A DNA stretch of 55,408 nt from Alicyclobacillus sacchari (lineage in GTDB: Bacteria; Bacillota; Bacilli; Alicyclobacillales; Alicyclobacillaceae), in contig NZ_SORF01000015.1 in the NCBI RefSeq assembly GCF_004366795.1, forward strand, positions 1 to 55,408. The letters run 5' to 3'. Within the stretch, counting starts at the first letter, position 1; each line of letters opens with the position of its first letter. Shown here piece after piece: positions 46,278 to 55,306 of the stretch. Under the pieces are notes generated by a model. It worked only from the letters and a program-made list of their open reading frames with translations, was not told where the DNA came from and ran no database searches. The position numbers were made by a program, and so were the translations under genes.

Positions 46278-48182
46278 ATGTCGAACGACACGCTGCAACC
46301 GACCGCGAACCAGGCGGTCATCGCCGCCTCGCCCGGTGCAGCTGGCGCCCCGCCGCAGGAGGCGGCGCATGGCCATCCGCACCGGGGTTCTATTCTCGCA
46401 ACTCTCATATTCGGCGCCTTTGTCGCCATTCTCAACCAGACCTTGTTGAACGTAGCCTTGCCGCATTTGATGTCGGCGTTTAATGTCAATGCAACCACAG
46501 CGCAGTGGTTATCGACTGCGTACATGTTGACCAATGGCGTATTGATTCCCATCACTGCGTTTTTGATGGGGACGTTTACGACGAGACAACTGTTCATTTC
46601 CGCCATGTCCCTGTTCGTCGCGGGATCGTTCTTGTGTTCCATCGCTCCGGTGTTTTCCATGATGATTGTTGGACGTATTGTTCAAGCATCGGGATCGGCG
46701 GTGATGATGCCACTGCTCATGACCGTCATCTTGGAACTCTATCCGGCTGAACAACGCGGTAAAGCGATGGGGACGATGGCAATTGCCATGTTTTTTGCAC
46801 CGGCGATTGGCCCTACGCTTTCCGGTTGGATGATTATGCACTGGTCTTGGCGCCTGCTGTTCTGGGTCGTCATCCCCTTGGGCCTGCTCGACATGGTGAT
46901 TGCGATTTTTGTGCTCAAGAACGTATCGAGGCCGGTTCGTCCGAAATTTGAAGGGATCGGCTTGATTACGTCGCTGATCGCATTTGTCAGCTTGCTTTAT
47001 GGGCTGAGTGAAGCGGGGAACAAAGGTTGGGGCAACTCGACCGTCGATATCTCGCTCATCATCGGTTGCGTGTTCCTTATTGTCTTCGTGATTCGCGAGT
47101 TGACCTGTAAAGAGCCCATGCTCGATTTGCGCGTCTTCAGGTACGGAACGTTTTCCTTAACTACCGTCGTCGGTTGTGTCATCAACATGGCGATGTTTGG
47201 CGGCATGATTCTGACGCCGATTTACTTGCAAAACATTCGTGGTTTTACGGCCCTGCAATCAGGCCTCCTGATGTTGCCAGGCGCAATTTTAATGGGTGTG
47301 ATGGCGCCTGTCTCCGGTGCCGTTTTCGACCGTATCGGCGCTCGCCCGCTTGCCGTGCTTGGGCTTGCGATCACGACGGTGGCAACGTACGAGTTCACGA
47401 AACTCAATGCCCAGACGACCTATGGTCACGTCATGCTGCTCTACACGTTGCGCATGTTTGGTATGTCAATGCTTGCCATGACCGTACAAACGGCAGGTAT
47501 GAATCAGTTGCCAAGACACTTGTATAGACACGGCACGTCGGCATCCAACACCGCACGAACGGTTGCGTCGTCCATTGGCACGGCGGTATTGGTGACCGTT
47601 ATGACGGATCGCACGAAGGTGCACTATGCGGAGTATCAGAACGTCATGACGAACAACAATCCGTCCGTGAGTGGGTTCTTCCACGAGCTTGTACAATACT
47701 TCACACTGCAGTTACATGATTCGACCGTTGCTGCGACACAGGTCGCACATGAAGTGTTGTACGAGCTCGCCATGCAGCAGTCGACCATTCAAGGTATTAA
47801 CGACGCCTTCTGGTGGGCGACGATGGGTTCACTGCTCGCCTTCGTACTCGCATTTTTCATTCGCCGCGTCAAGGCTCCGGAAGCGGCACAAGCCGCGGCT
47901 GGTGCGGGTGGCGGATCTCCCCAAGCGGGGATCCAGGCGACACCATCACTGCCCGGTGAGACGCCGCAACCACAAGGTGATGCGGTCGACGCGGTTGGCG
48001 AAAACAGCTTGCCTGGAGAGGGTGCGGTTGCGTCAACGCCAGATGAGGAATCCACGCCGCATGAAGAGGACGAGCGAACGGACGGTGATCCGGCTTCGCC
48101 CCTCGACGACATCAGTGACGACGAATTTGACGATATCGATTCGCATCCGGATGTTGAACGAGAGCCAGAACCGGTACAATAA
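46278..48182 (+). CDS. MFS drug exporter, DHA2 (EmrB/QacA) family, with acidic tail
   Basis: A 634-residue proton-driven exporter with about 14 membrane helices. Motif AILNQTLLNVALPHLM is near helix 1, followed by WLSTAYMLTNG, GRIVQASGSAVMMPL and GPTLSGWMI (antiporter motif C). Residues about 535-634 form an unusual hydrophilic tail, first Ala/Gly/Pro-rich, then strongly acidic (DDISDDEFDDIDS). Typical DHA2 proteins end soon after the last helix. ATG 46278 is used because AGAGGTGA precedes it; GTG 46269 overlaps that RBS. Confidence 0.92.
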   Translation: MSNDTLQPTANQAVIAASPGAAGAPPQEAAHGHPHRGSILATLIFGAFVAILNQTLLNVALPHLMSAFNVNATTAQWLSTAYMLTNGVLIPITAFLMGTFTTRQLFISAMSLFVAGSFLCSIAPVFSMMIVGRIVQASGSAVMMPLLMTVILELYPAEQRGKAMGTMAIAMFFAPAIGPTLSGWMIMHWSWRLLFWVVIPLGLLDMVIAIFVLKNVSRPVRPKFEGIGLITSLIAFVSLLYGLSEAGNKGWGNSTVDISLIIGCVFLIVFVIRELTCKEPMLDLRVFRYGTFSLTTVVGCVINMAMFGGMILTPIYLQNIRGFTALQSGLLMLPGAILMGVMAPVSGAVFDRIGARPLAVLGLAITTVATYEFTKLNAQTTYGHVMLLYTLRMFGMSMLAMTVQTAGMNQLPRHLYRHGTSASNTARTVASSIGTAVLVTVMTDRTKVHYAEYQNVMTNNNPSVSGFFHELVQYFTLQLHDSTVAATQVAHEVLYELAMQQSTIQGINDAFWWATMGSLLAFVLAFFIRRVKAPEAAQAAAGAGGGSPQAGIQATPSLPGETPQPQGDAVDAVGENSLPGEGAVASTPDEESTPHEEDERTDGDPASPLDDISDDEFDDIDSHPDVEREPEPVQ

Positions 48183-48199
48183 AGTATCATGTTGAACAG

Positions 48200-48238
48200 C
48201 GCTGCGAACGCGTCATTGCGTTTCGCAGCGTTGTTTTC
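48200..48238 (+). terminator. terminator after the efflux operon
   Basis: CGCTGCGAA...TTCGCAGCG (48200-48208, 48222-48230) extended by inner CGC/GCG pairs, then TTGTTTTC. 17 bases after the pump stop. Confidence 0.7.
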
Positions 48239-48257
48239 GTGGAAAGAGGGATGATGG

Positions 48258-49022
48258 GTGGAGTCACTGAACTTCCGATTAGATGGTAAAATTGCGCTCG
48301 TCACGGGGGCGTCGCGCGGGATTGGGCGAGGGCTGGCTCGCCATCTTGCAGCCGCCGGAGCGACGGTCATCGCCGCTGGTCGCGACGCAAATGCGCTCGA
48401 ATCGCTTGCAAGCGAAGGAGGCGACCGCGCAGGCGTCATTGAGCCGCTATTGTTGGATGTGCGATCCGTCGCCAACATCCGCCGGGCATTCAGCGTGATC
48501 GACGGCAAGTACGGGAGGCTCGACGTGCTCGTCAACAATGCTGGGCTCGGGTACAACCATGACGCCATCGACGTCACGGAGGAAGATTGGGACGAGATGA
48601 TGGCGGTCAATATGAAGGGCGTCTTTTTCTGTAGTCAAGAGGCCGCGAAGTTGATGATGCGGCAGAACAAGGGGCGCATCATTCAGATGAGTTCACAGGC
48701 GGGCATCGTTGGTATTGAACGGCATGCGGTGTACTCGGCATCCAAGGGCGGCGTCAACATGCTGACGAAGGTCCTTGCGCTCGAGTGGGCGCCGCACGGC
48801 ATCACCGTCAATGCGATCGCGCCGACATTCATCTACACGCCAGGGACCGCGGAGCGGCTTGATCAACCGGAGTTTCGCGAATCGGTGGTTTCGCGCATTC
48901 CCGTCGCACGGGTCGGCACCATTGAAGATGTGGCTGGCGCGGTTTTGTACCTCGCCTCCGACGCGGCTGGCTTAGTCAATGGCACGGTCTTAGTCGTGGA
49001 TGGCGGTTGGACGGCAAGATAA
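48258..49022 (+). CDS. short-chain dehydrogenase/reductase (gluconate/3-oxoacyl reductase type)
   Basis: A 254-residue classical SDR with TGASRGIG (16-23), LVNNAG, the Ser of IIQMSSQAG and YSASKGG as catalytic Ser/Tyr/Lys, and PxxxxTPGT near the substrate loop. It ends in VNGTVLVVDGGWTAR, the usual FabG/gluconate-dehydrogenase ending. The substrate is undetermined. GTG start behind AAGAGGG. It follows the efflux terminator, so it is likely its own unit. Confidence 0.9.
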   Translation: MESLNFRLDGKIALVTGASRGIGRGLARHLAAAGATVIAAGRDANALESLASEGGDRAGVIEPLLLDVRSVANIRRAFSVIDGKYGRLDVLVNNAGLGYNHDAIDVTEEDWDEMMAVNMKGVFFCSQEAAKLMMRQNKGRIIQMSSQAGIVGIERHAVYSASKGGVNMLTKVLALEWAPHGITVNAIAPTFIYTPGTAERLDQPEFRESVVSRIPVARVGTIEDVAGAVLYLASDAAGLVNGTVLVVDGGWTAR

Positions 49023-49046
49023 GGCTGGCTCCAGGCCACTTGCCAT

Positions 49047-49310
49047 TACCGCTGTTGTAACTGTCGCAGCAATCCCCAATCTCCCCGCCAATAGGCCTCC
49101 ACATGGGCCGCCTGCGAACTGCGAGCGGGTGATACGTCGCGATGAGGATTTGATCGCGCCATGTATGCACTCGCCCGCGCATGTCCTTGACATGAACCTC
49201 CGATTTCATCAGGGCACTCAGCGCGACATCTCCCATCGCGAAGATGACGAGCGGATGTGAAGGACGCAAGGGCGTTGTCGCGACAGGATCTTCCGGCGAG
49301 GCCGTCGCTT
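49047..49310 (-). pseudogene. frameshifted C-terminal remnant of a type 4/5-like uracil-DNA glycosylase
   Basis: The minus strand reads SHPLVIFAMGDVALSALM, then MRGRVHTWRDQILIATYHP. This is the family's C-terminal half with the conserved HP(x) uracil-site motif (TYHPLAV). Reading then shifts frame near the GGCGGCCC run (about 49104-49112) and continues as AHVEAYWRGDWGLLRQL to a stop at 49047. The N-terminal half with the catalytic and Fe-S regions is missing; the histidine-kinase gene begins in its place. A fossil gene. Confidence 0.7.
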
Positions 49311-50664
49311 ACGGTTGTGCCGGGGCTATGCCACGCGTCGCACCGCGAGTGGCAGCAGAATGGGCTCTGGGAATACGGACAACAAATGTCGTACCGCGAT
49401 TTATTTCGCTCGTGACTTCAATTGTTCCACCGAGTTCGTGCACCATTTTATATACGAAGGTCAGCCCCAAACCGGTTCCACGCGATCTCGTCGTGTAATG
49501 CGGTTGCCCAATCCGCTTCAAGGTTTTGGCGTCCATGCCACGGCCATCGTCCGCGACACGCCAGATGATCCACTTGCCCTCGCATCGCGTGGACACGTCG
49601 ACGTTCCCTGCGCGATCGTGCGATTCGATGGCGTTTTTGATGAGATGAATGGCACACTGCAACAAACCATCGCGATCCGCCAACACGACGGCACGCTCGT
49701 CGCAATCGCTGTGGAGCATGACGGCGTGCGACTGTGCGTACGGCCCCAACAAGTTACACGCGTGATCGACGACAGCTTTAAGGGATATCTGTGATTTTTC
49801 TTCGTCGCTACCCATTTGCGAGAGTTGCAGGTAGCTGGCGATCATGGCGTCTGCTTGATCCAGTTCGGCCATGATGGTCTCCAGATACGTTCGATGTGTC
49901 TCCGAGGTCTCGGGATGATGCGCCATCAGTTGGGCGAAGCCGCGAACGACCGTGATCGGATTGCGAATTTCATGTGCCATGGAGGCCGCCAACTGGCCAA
50001 TGAGTTCATATTGCTCTTGCGTCTTCGCGGCAGATTTGGTGGCGTCGATAGCTTGCACTGCAAATACGAAACGAACGCAGATTAACCACAGTGCGATAAA
50101 GCCCAGCACATACGTGATGTACATCCCGACGTGAAAGCCAATCAAGTCGCTGTCGTGCTGTACAATGGCGTAATCCAAGCTGGCATACAAAAATAGCACA
50201 AGTGCAAACCAATAGCTGCGCCGATAGGGGTTTTTTGACCGCGTCGCGTACGAACACAACATCATCAGCCCAACGTACACGATCACGATGGCAAGAGATT
50301 TCGGGAGAATGTGGACCAAGTTCCCTACAGAGTGCGATGAGATGTGTCCGTGACCAATTATGTAGACGCCGACAGCCGTCTGCACAACGATGTACACAAG
50401 CATCCAGAACAACGACCACAGCGGGCTCAGGAGAAAGAAGTTAAATGTGAGTGGAACAATACTGAAATTGACCATGATCGATGGACCTAGGTGGAAACTG
50501 AAATAGTTGCTAGCAATGGCCGAAGTTACGAACAGTGGGCCAGCGACGTACGGGGATTGATACGTACGCGTTGGTGGCAACGCACTGCGCAGATGCCAGG
50601 CGTCTAACACCAGTAGTGGTAGCACGACACAAACCAGGTCAATCCAAAAGTGAAACAAATCCAA
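49309..50664 (-). CDS. orphan membrane sensor histidine kinase (KinB-like)
   Basis: A 451-residue kinase. Six membrane helices fill the first about 205 residues, with no extracytoplasmic domain, like sporulation kinase KinB. HisKA carries His231 in ASMAHEIRNPITVVRG. The HATPase has the N box HLIKNAIESHD, DGRGMD and GTGLGLTFVYKMV. No response regulator is adjacent, which fits a phosphorelay kinase feeding Spo0F. TTG 50664 is favoured by GAGGAAGTG 7 bases upstream; ATG 50709 has no RBS. Confidence 0.82.
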   Translation of the reverse strand: MDLFHFWIDLVCVVLPLLVLDAWHLRSALPPTRTYQSPYVAGPLFVTSAIASNYFSFHLGPSIMVNFSIVPLTFNFFLLSPLWSLFWMLVYIVVQTAVGVYIIGHGHISSHSVGNLVHILPKSLAIVIVYVGLMMLCSYATRSKNPYRRSYWFALVLFLYASLDYAIVQHDSDLIGFHVGMYITYVLGFIALWLICVRFVFAVQAIDATKSAAKTQEQYELIGQLAASMAHEIRNPITVVRGFAQLMAHHPETSETHRTYLETIMAELDQADAMIASYLQLSQMGSDEEKSQISLKAVVDHACNLLGPYAQSHAVMLHSDCDERAVVLADRDGLLQCAIHLIKNAIESHDRAGNVDVSTRCEGKWIIWRVADDGRGMDAKTLKRIGQPHYTTRSRGTGLGLTFVYKMVHELGGTIEVTSEINRGTTFVVRIPRAHSAATRGATRGIAPAQP

Positions 50665-50713
50665 GTTATCACACTTCCTCGGCGATGGTCGGCATGTGTG
50701 TATGCACATCGGA

Positions 50714-50719
50714 TATAAT
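50714..50719 (+). promoter_or_regulatory. possible -10 of the nitroreductase gene
   Basis: A perfect TATAAT lies 61 bases before the nitroreductase ATG, in the 116-base divergent spacer with the kinase gene. No convincing -35 is seen. Confidence 0.35.
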
Positions 50720-50780
50720 AACGGTGGTCTATGGCCGTTGGACAGTCCTTTTTGGCGTCGATTTTTGACAGGATGGGGGA

Positions 50781-51401
50781 ATGATCAACATGACGACAGC
50801 GACAGCCAATCAAGACTTTTTAACAGCATTGCGGGAGAGGCGATCCATATACGGCATCGGCAATTCTTCACCAATTCCTGACGCAAAGATTGAACAGATT
50901 GTGGCTGATATCGTAAAATATATGCCTTCCGCGTACAATTCGCAGAGCACACGGTTGGTTTTGTTGCTTGGTAAGCATCACCAGAAATTCTGGGAGATTG
51001 CCGAAGAAGTTGTCAAAGCCATCATGCCTTCTGAGAAATTTCAAACGGCACAAGCACGGTTGCAGAGTTTTCGCAACGGTTACGGAACCGTTTTGTTCTT
51101 CGAGGATCAAGCCGTGGTGGAAGAATTCCAGCAGAAGTTTCCGATGAATCAAGAGCTTTTCCCAGTTTGGTCCGAACAAACCAACGGAATGCACCAGTAT
51201 GCCGTTTGGGTTGCACTGGAAGCCGAGGGTCTGGGAGCGAGCTTGCAGCACTATAACATGGTCGAAGAACGCGCCAAGGCAGAGTGGGAGCTTCCAGAGA
51301 CATGGCGGATGATCGCGCAAATGCCTTTTGGAACGCCAACGCAAGAGCCACGCGCAAAGGAAGTAAAGCCCGTGGAAAAACGAATGCGCGTGTTCCGGTA
51401 A
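50781..51401 (+). CDS. nitroreductase family protein
   Basis: A 206-residue FMN-dependent NAD(P)H oxidoreductase of the YdgI/HBN1-like group. FLTALRERRSIYGIG carries the Arg pair that holds FMN phosphate. SAYNSQSTRLVLLLGKHH and QYAVWVALEAEGLGASLQHYN follow, with a C-terminal MPFGTPTQEPRAKEVKPVEKR. Likely cytosolic reduction of nitro or quinone compounds. ATG 50781 or 50790; GGATGGGGG lies upstream. A strong terminator follows. Confidence 0.9.
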   Translation: MINMTTATANQDFLTALRERRSIYGIGNSSPIPDAKIEQIVADIVKYMPSAYNSQSTRLVLLLGKHHQKFWEIAEEVVKAIMPSEKFQTAQARLQSFRNGYGTVLFFEDQAVVEEFQQKFPMNQELFPVWSEQTNGMHQYAVWVALEAEGLGASLQHYNMVEERAKAEWELPETWRMIAQMPFGTPTQEPRAKEVKPVEKRMRVFR

Positions 51402-51410
51402 TCATCAACC

Positions 51411-51452
51411 AAAAACGCCTTCCCTGGCGATGTGCCAAGGAAGGCGTTTTTT
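51411..51452. terminator. bidirectional terminator between nitroreductase and MFS genes
   Basis: AAAACGCCTTCC (51412-51423) pairs with GGAAGGCGTTTT (51439-51450), with A- and T-runs on both sides. A classic convergent terminator. Confidence 0.88.
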
Positions 51453-51523
51453 CCGAAGTGGACCGCGCTTTTCATATTCTCGCATTCAGCTTCAGCTGTG
51501 CAAGTCAAACACACTGCGCATAC

Positions 51524-52783
51524 TTACGCACCGCTTCCGATATCTACGTTGTAGCCGTTCGTCCTATCTGTCGCTTGCCGGCGATTGGCCATCCATACAA
51601 GTACGATGCTGATCACAAACGTCGCAATCACCAAGTCAATGGGGATTTGCGGATTTATCCCATACGTATACCCGCCGATCACGCCTGCAGGAGACGTGCA
51701 GGCAAGGATCATGACGTTCAGCACCGAGAGCATGGTTGCCCGTTGTTCATCATCCATCGCATTTGCCACGACAGACTCGACGAACGGATTGGCAAGAATC
51801 GTGCCAATCGCCGCAAGAACCGTGCTCACGACGGCCCATGCAAAGTTACCTTGAGGCATCAAGATGAGCACGAGATTCGCAAGCCCGATGAGCACGAAGC
51901 CTGCATTCATCCAACGGGCCGCATGTTCCTCACGAAAACGCGGAACAGCGGTCAACAACAGGGCCATCATGGCCAGCGATGAAATCGCCGGGAACAGCGA
52001 AATCAGCGAGGCGGGAATATGGAGATAATCGATTTGGTACACCGATACGAATGTCGTGCGAATGGTGGTTTGAATATTCCACAGCACATAGACCGCAAAT
52101 AGCAGCAAAAGCCTGCGACTTTTCATGATTTGGCGGACGACGTTCATGTAACTGTGCCATTCGCTGTGGGCATCGAACGTATGGCGCTCTGTCATCTTGC
52201 GCAATCCGATGTCAGTCTCGCGAAGACCGATATGACGGACATAGATCATGACCGACATGCTGAGACATGCAAACAAGTACATGACTCTGGTTGCAGGTAC
52301 CAGTGAAAAGTGATTGACTAGAATACCGCCGATGGGCGCAAACAGGCCGCCTACAACACTGACAATTTGGAGACCCGTAAATACCCAGGTTCGTTTGTCG
52401 ACAGGGGTGTCTTCGACCAACAAGCAGTACCAAGCGGTTGCAGGTATTCGCTGAAAACCGTTGAGTACTGCCGCGAGCAAGAACCACCAGATGTTTTGGG
52501 ACACTGCCCAGACCAATGTGGCGAATGACCAACTGACAATGTCATACAACCAAAGGGCTTTGCGTCTGCCCATGCGATCAGTCAGATATCCGCTGACAAA
52601 AGCGGACATCATTTGCAGGATGAGGTTGATGGTGGTCACGATCCCAAGTCCAGCATCAGACACATGAAGATCAAGCATGTAGACAGATGCGTATGTTGTG
52701 TACATATTGTATGGGATGACGAATAACGGTTCCGCCAACACACAACTGCGGGCGTTTCCTCGAACTTTGGCGAAAGCCATCAT
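51524..52783 (-). CDS. major facilitator superfamily transporter
   Basis: A 419-residue permease with 12 likely helices. Motif A is SGYLTDRMGRRKALWLYD between helices 2 and 3. The opening is LFVIPYNMYTTYASVYMLDL. The substrate is unknown; the profile suits a sugar or drug transporter of the YxiO/YcaD kind only vaguely. Of several starts, ATG 52783 is chosen because AGAGG lies just upstream; ATG 52780 is equally possible. Divergent from tex. Confidence 0.88.
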   Translation of the reverse strand: MMAFAKVRGNARSCVLAEPLFVIPYNMYTTYASVYMLDLHVSDAGLGIVTTINLILQMMSAFVSGYLTDRMGRRKALWLYDIVSWSFATLVWAVSQNIWWFLLAAVLNGFQRIPATAWYCLLVEDTPVDKRTWVFTGLQIVSVVGGLFAPIGGILVNHFSLVPATRVMYLFACLSMSVMIYVRHIGLRETDIGLRKMTERHTFDAHSEWHSYMNVVRQIMKSRRLLLLFAVYVLWNIQTTIRTTFVSVYQIDYLHIPASLISLFPAISSLAMMALLLTAVPRFREEHAARWMNAGFVLIGLANLVLILMPQGNFAWAVVSTVLAAIGTILANPFVESVVANAMDDEQRATMLSVLNVMILACTSPAGVIGGYTYGINPQIPIDLVIATFVISIVLVWMANRRQATDRTNGYNVDIGSGA

Positions 52784-52949
52784 GGCACCTCTATGAAAAA
52801 GTCTAATGATCATAATACATCAAAAAACTGGGGGGTGCGAATGCGTTTTCGGCTTGGTGATGCACGATCTTCCGGGAACTATGTGACGTTTGAACGATAC
52901 GCGTTTTTCGGTAGACTCTTCATAGCGAACTGTGAAGGAGACTGGCAAG

Positions 52950-55184
52950 TTGGAGCAAGGGTTAGAAACACCAAACTACATACGATTGATATCCGATAAG
53001 ACTGGCATTGCGGAAATCCGGGTGGAAGCGGCGCTTCGCCTGCTGGATGAAGGCAACACCATTCCATTTATAGCTCGTTATCGAAAGGAAATGACTCGCG
53101 AGCTCGACGAAAATGAGTTGCGATCGATCGCGCGCGAGTATGAACAAGCCAAACATCTGGAAACGCGGCGCCAGGACGTGCTACGGCTCCTCGCGGAGCA
53201 AGGTGCGCTGGAAAATGAACCCCAGGCTAGCCAATTGCGGCAGGCCATTCAAGCGGCGCAAACGCTCACCGAGATCGATGACATCTATCGCCCTTACCGG
53301 CCGAAGCGGCGAACACGCGCCTCCATCGCTCGCGAACGGGGATTGGGGCCGCTCGCGGTCTGGCTCCAGGAAGCGGATCGGACGACGCCCTTGGCGAGGG
53401 TGATGGAAGAAGCGCAGTCCTATGTGAACGATGAGGCAGGCGTCGAGTCGGCTGACGCAGCCGTGCAGGGGGCGTTGGACATCCTGGCAGAGGCCATTTC
53501 AGACGATGCCAATAACCGCCGTTTTATCCGCACGGCCACGTTGCGACACGGCAAAATCGTCAGCGCGGCAGCCGATGAAACAGCAGAAACGGTGTACGAG
53601 CAGTATTACCGCTACGAAGAGCCACTTTCCGGTGTGCCGCCGCACCGCATATTGGCCATGGAACGGGGCGAGCGCGAAGGAGCCTTGCATGTGTCGATCA
53701 CGGCGCCGGAAGCCGACGTTGTCGCTCGGTTGTATCGTCGCTATGCCGGATCGGACAAGCCGGATACTGCTACGGCTGCCGGGCTGCTGGCGCGCGCGGC
53801 ACTGGACGCATATAAGCGGTTGATTCAGCCTGCCGTGGAACGAGAGGTGCGGGCTGAACTGCAGGCGCGGGCAGAGGAGCATGCCATCGGGATATTCGGG
53901 GCGAATTTGCGCAGTCTTCTGTTGCAGCCGCCTCTGCGCGGAAAGCGAGTTCTCGGGGTCGATCCCGCTTACCGGACGGGCTGCAAATTGGCGGCGGTCG
54001 ACGATACAGGGAAATTGCTGGAGGTCGCTGTCATCTATCCGACGCCGCCGCAAAATCGAGTGGAAGAGGCGCAAAAAATCCTCCTTTCGTTCGTCGAGCG
54101 GCATCGAATTGACGTGATCGCCATCGGCAATGGCACCGCGTCGCGCGAAACGGAAGCGTTTGTCGCAGATTGTATTCGTACGTGGCATGCGCAGCCGGAT
54201 CATTGGCAAATTGCCTACGTTATGGTGTCGGAAGCGGGGGCAAGTGTGTATTCTGCGTCGGAATTGGCGGGCGAGGAGTTCCCTGACCTCGACGTCGCCG
54301 AGCGCAGTGCGATTTCAATAGCCCGCCGTTTACAGGATCCCCTCGCAGAGTTGGTCAAGATCGATCCGAAGTCGATTGGTGTTGGCCAATACCAACACGA
54401 TGTCTCGCAAGCCCGGCTCGGCGAACAGCTTGGCGCGGTCGTCGAAACGGTGGTCAATGAGGTCGGTGTTGACGTCAATACGGCTTCGTCGAGCCTGTTG
54501 TCTTATGTCGCCGGGTTGAATCGCACAACGGCGCGCAACATCGTGCAGTTTCGGGAGGAAAACGGGCGTATCCGCAACCGCAAGCAGCTGGCCAAGGTCC
54601 CGCGGTTAGGACCAAAAACGCTGGAACAGTGCCTCGGTTTTCTGCGAGTGATGGACGGGGATGAGGTGCTGGATGCAACGCCGATTCACCCTGAGTCGTA
54701 CGGCGTCGTGGAGCGCTTGTTGGCAAAACTGGGGGCGAATGCGGACGATTTGCGCGAGACATCCAAGCGTCGGGCGCTGATCGCGGGGGCACGGCAACTG
54801 TCGCAAAGCGATTTAGCAGAGGAACTCGGGACGGGTGTACCCACATTGCGAGACATCCTTGACGCTCTGGAGCGTCCTGGCCGCGATCCGCGTGAAGATG
54901 TGCCACCGCCCATCCTGCGCACCGACGTCATGCGCATGGAGGATCTGTCGGTGGGTATGGAGTTAAACGGAACCGTGCGTAACGTGGTCGATTTCGGGGC
55001 ATTTGTCGATATTGGGCTAAAGCATGACGGACTGGTTCATATTTCGGAGCTTGCCGATCGATTCGTGAAACACCCGCTTGATGTGGTCTCTGTCGGCGAT
55101 GTTGTGCGTGTAAGAGTGGTACAAATTGACGCAGCCCGCGGGCGGATCGGCCTCTCGATGAAAGGGCTGCAGGACAGGCTGTGA
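52950..55184 (+). CDS. tex: Tex-family S1 RNA-binding transcription accessory protein
   Basis: A 744-residue Tex protein. It has an N-terminal helical domain (FIARYRKEMTRELDENELR), a YqgF/RNase-H-like domain (VLGVDPAYRTGCKLAAVDDTG), and helix-hairpin-helix motifs (SLLSYVAGLNRTTARNIV, LAKVPRLGPKTLEQC). A C-terminal S1 domain (GTVRNVVDFGAFVDIGLKHDGLVH) binds RNA. It acts on RNA polymerase and ribosome collisions. TTG at 52950 is preferred: AAGGAG lies 9 bases upstream, and a GTG at 52932 would be inside that RBS. Confidence 0.95.
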   Translation: MEQGLETPNYIRLISDKTGIAEIRVEAALRLLDEGNTIPFIARYRKEMTRELDENELRSIAREYEQAKHLETRRQDVLRLLAEQGALENEPQASQLRQAIQAAQTLTEIDDIYRPYRPKRRTRASIARERGLGPLAVWLQEADRTTPLARVMEEAQSYVNDEAGVESADAAVQGALDILAEAISDDANNRRFIRTATLRHGKIVSAAADETAETVYEQYYRYEEPLSGVPPHRILAMERGEREGALHVSITAPEADVVARLYRRYAGSDKPDTATAAGLLARAALDAYKRLIQPAVEREVRAELQARAEEHAIGIFGANLRSLLLQPPLRGKRVLGVDPAYRTGCKLAAVDDTGKLLEVAVIYPTPPQNRVEEAQKILLSFVERHRIDVIAIGNGTASRETEAFVADCIRTWHAQPDHWQIAYVMVSEAGASVYSASELAGEEFPDLDVAERSAISIARRLQDPLAELVKIDPKSIGVGQYQHDVSQARLGEQLGAVVETVVNEVGVDVNTASSSLLSYVAGLNRTTARNIVQFREENGRIRNRKQLAKVPRLGPKTLEQCLGFLRVMDGDEVLDATPIHPESYGVVERLLAKLGANADDLRETSKRRALIAGARQLSQSDLAEELGTGVPTLRDILDALERPGRDPREDVPPPILRTDVMRMEDLSVGMELNGTVRNVVDFGAFVDIGLKHDGLVHISELADRFVKHPLDVVSVGDVVRVRVVQIDAARGRIGLSMKGLQDRL

Positions 55185-55230
55185 GCGGCGTAGGTTCTCG
55201 GGGCGTTCATTCTGATGGTGGACGTCCCAT

Positions 55231-55259
55231 TTGCCGTGCGGACTCACACAAGATACAAT
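55231..55259 (+). promoter_or_regulatory. promoter of the GntR-family gene
   Basis: TTGCCG (55231-55236), a 17-base spacer and TACAAT (55254-55259), 48 bases before the ATG. Confidence 0.55.
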
Positions 55260-55269
55260 GAACCGATGG

Positions 55270-55285
55270 ACTTGTACGGATCTTA
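55270..55285. promoter_or_regulatory. possible AraR-type half operator
   Basis: ACTTGTACGGATCTTA shares its left half with the B. subtilis AraR operator ATTTGTACGTACAAAT (TTGTACG), just downstream of the promoter. Combined with the AraR-like start of the gene, autoregulation is plausible, but the right half does not match. Confidence 0.3.
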
Positions 55286-55306
55286 TATAGGAATTGGTGA
55301 TACATG

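Noticed and set aside
47789-48610. 273-codon minus-strand ORF, Ser-rich
   Set aside because: Spans two plus-strand genes and their terminator; a shadow of the acidic tail and the SDR.
45483-49022. drug-export and SDR genes as a biosynthetic cluster
   Set aside because: No biosynthetic enzymes such as NRPS, PKS or RiPP maturases are present, and the SDR is separated by a strong terminator.
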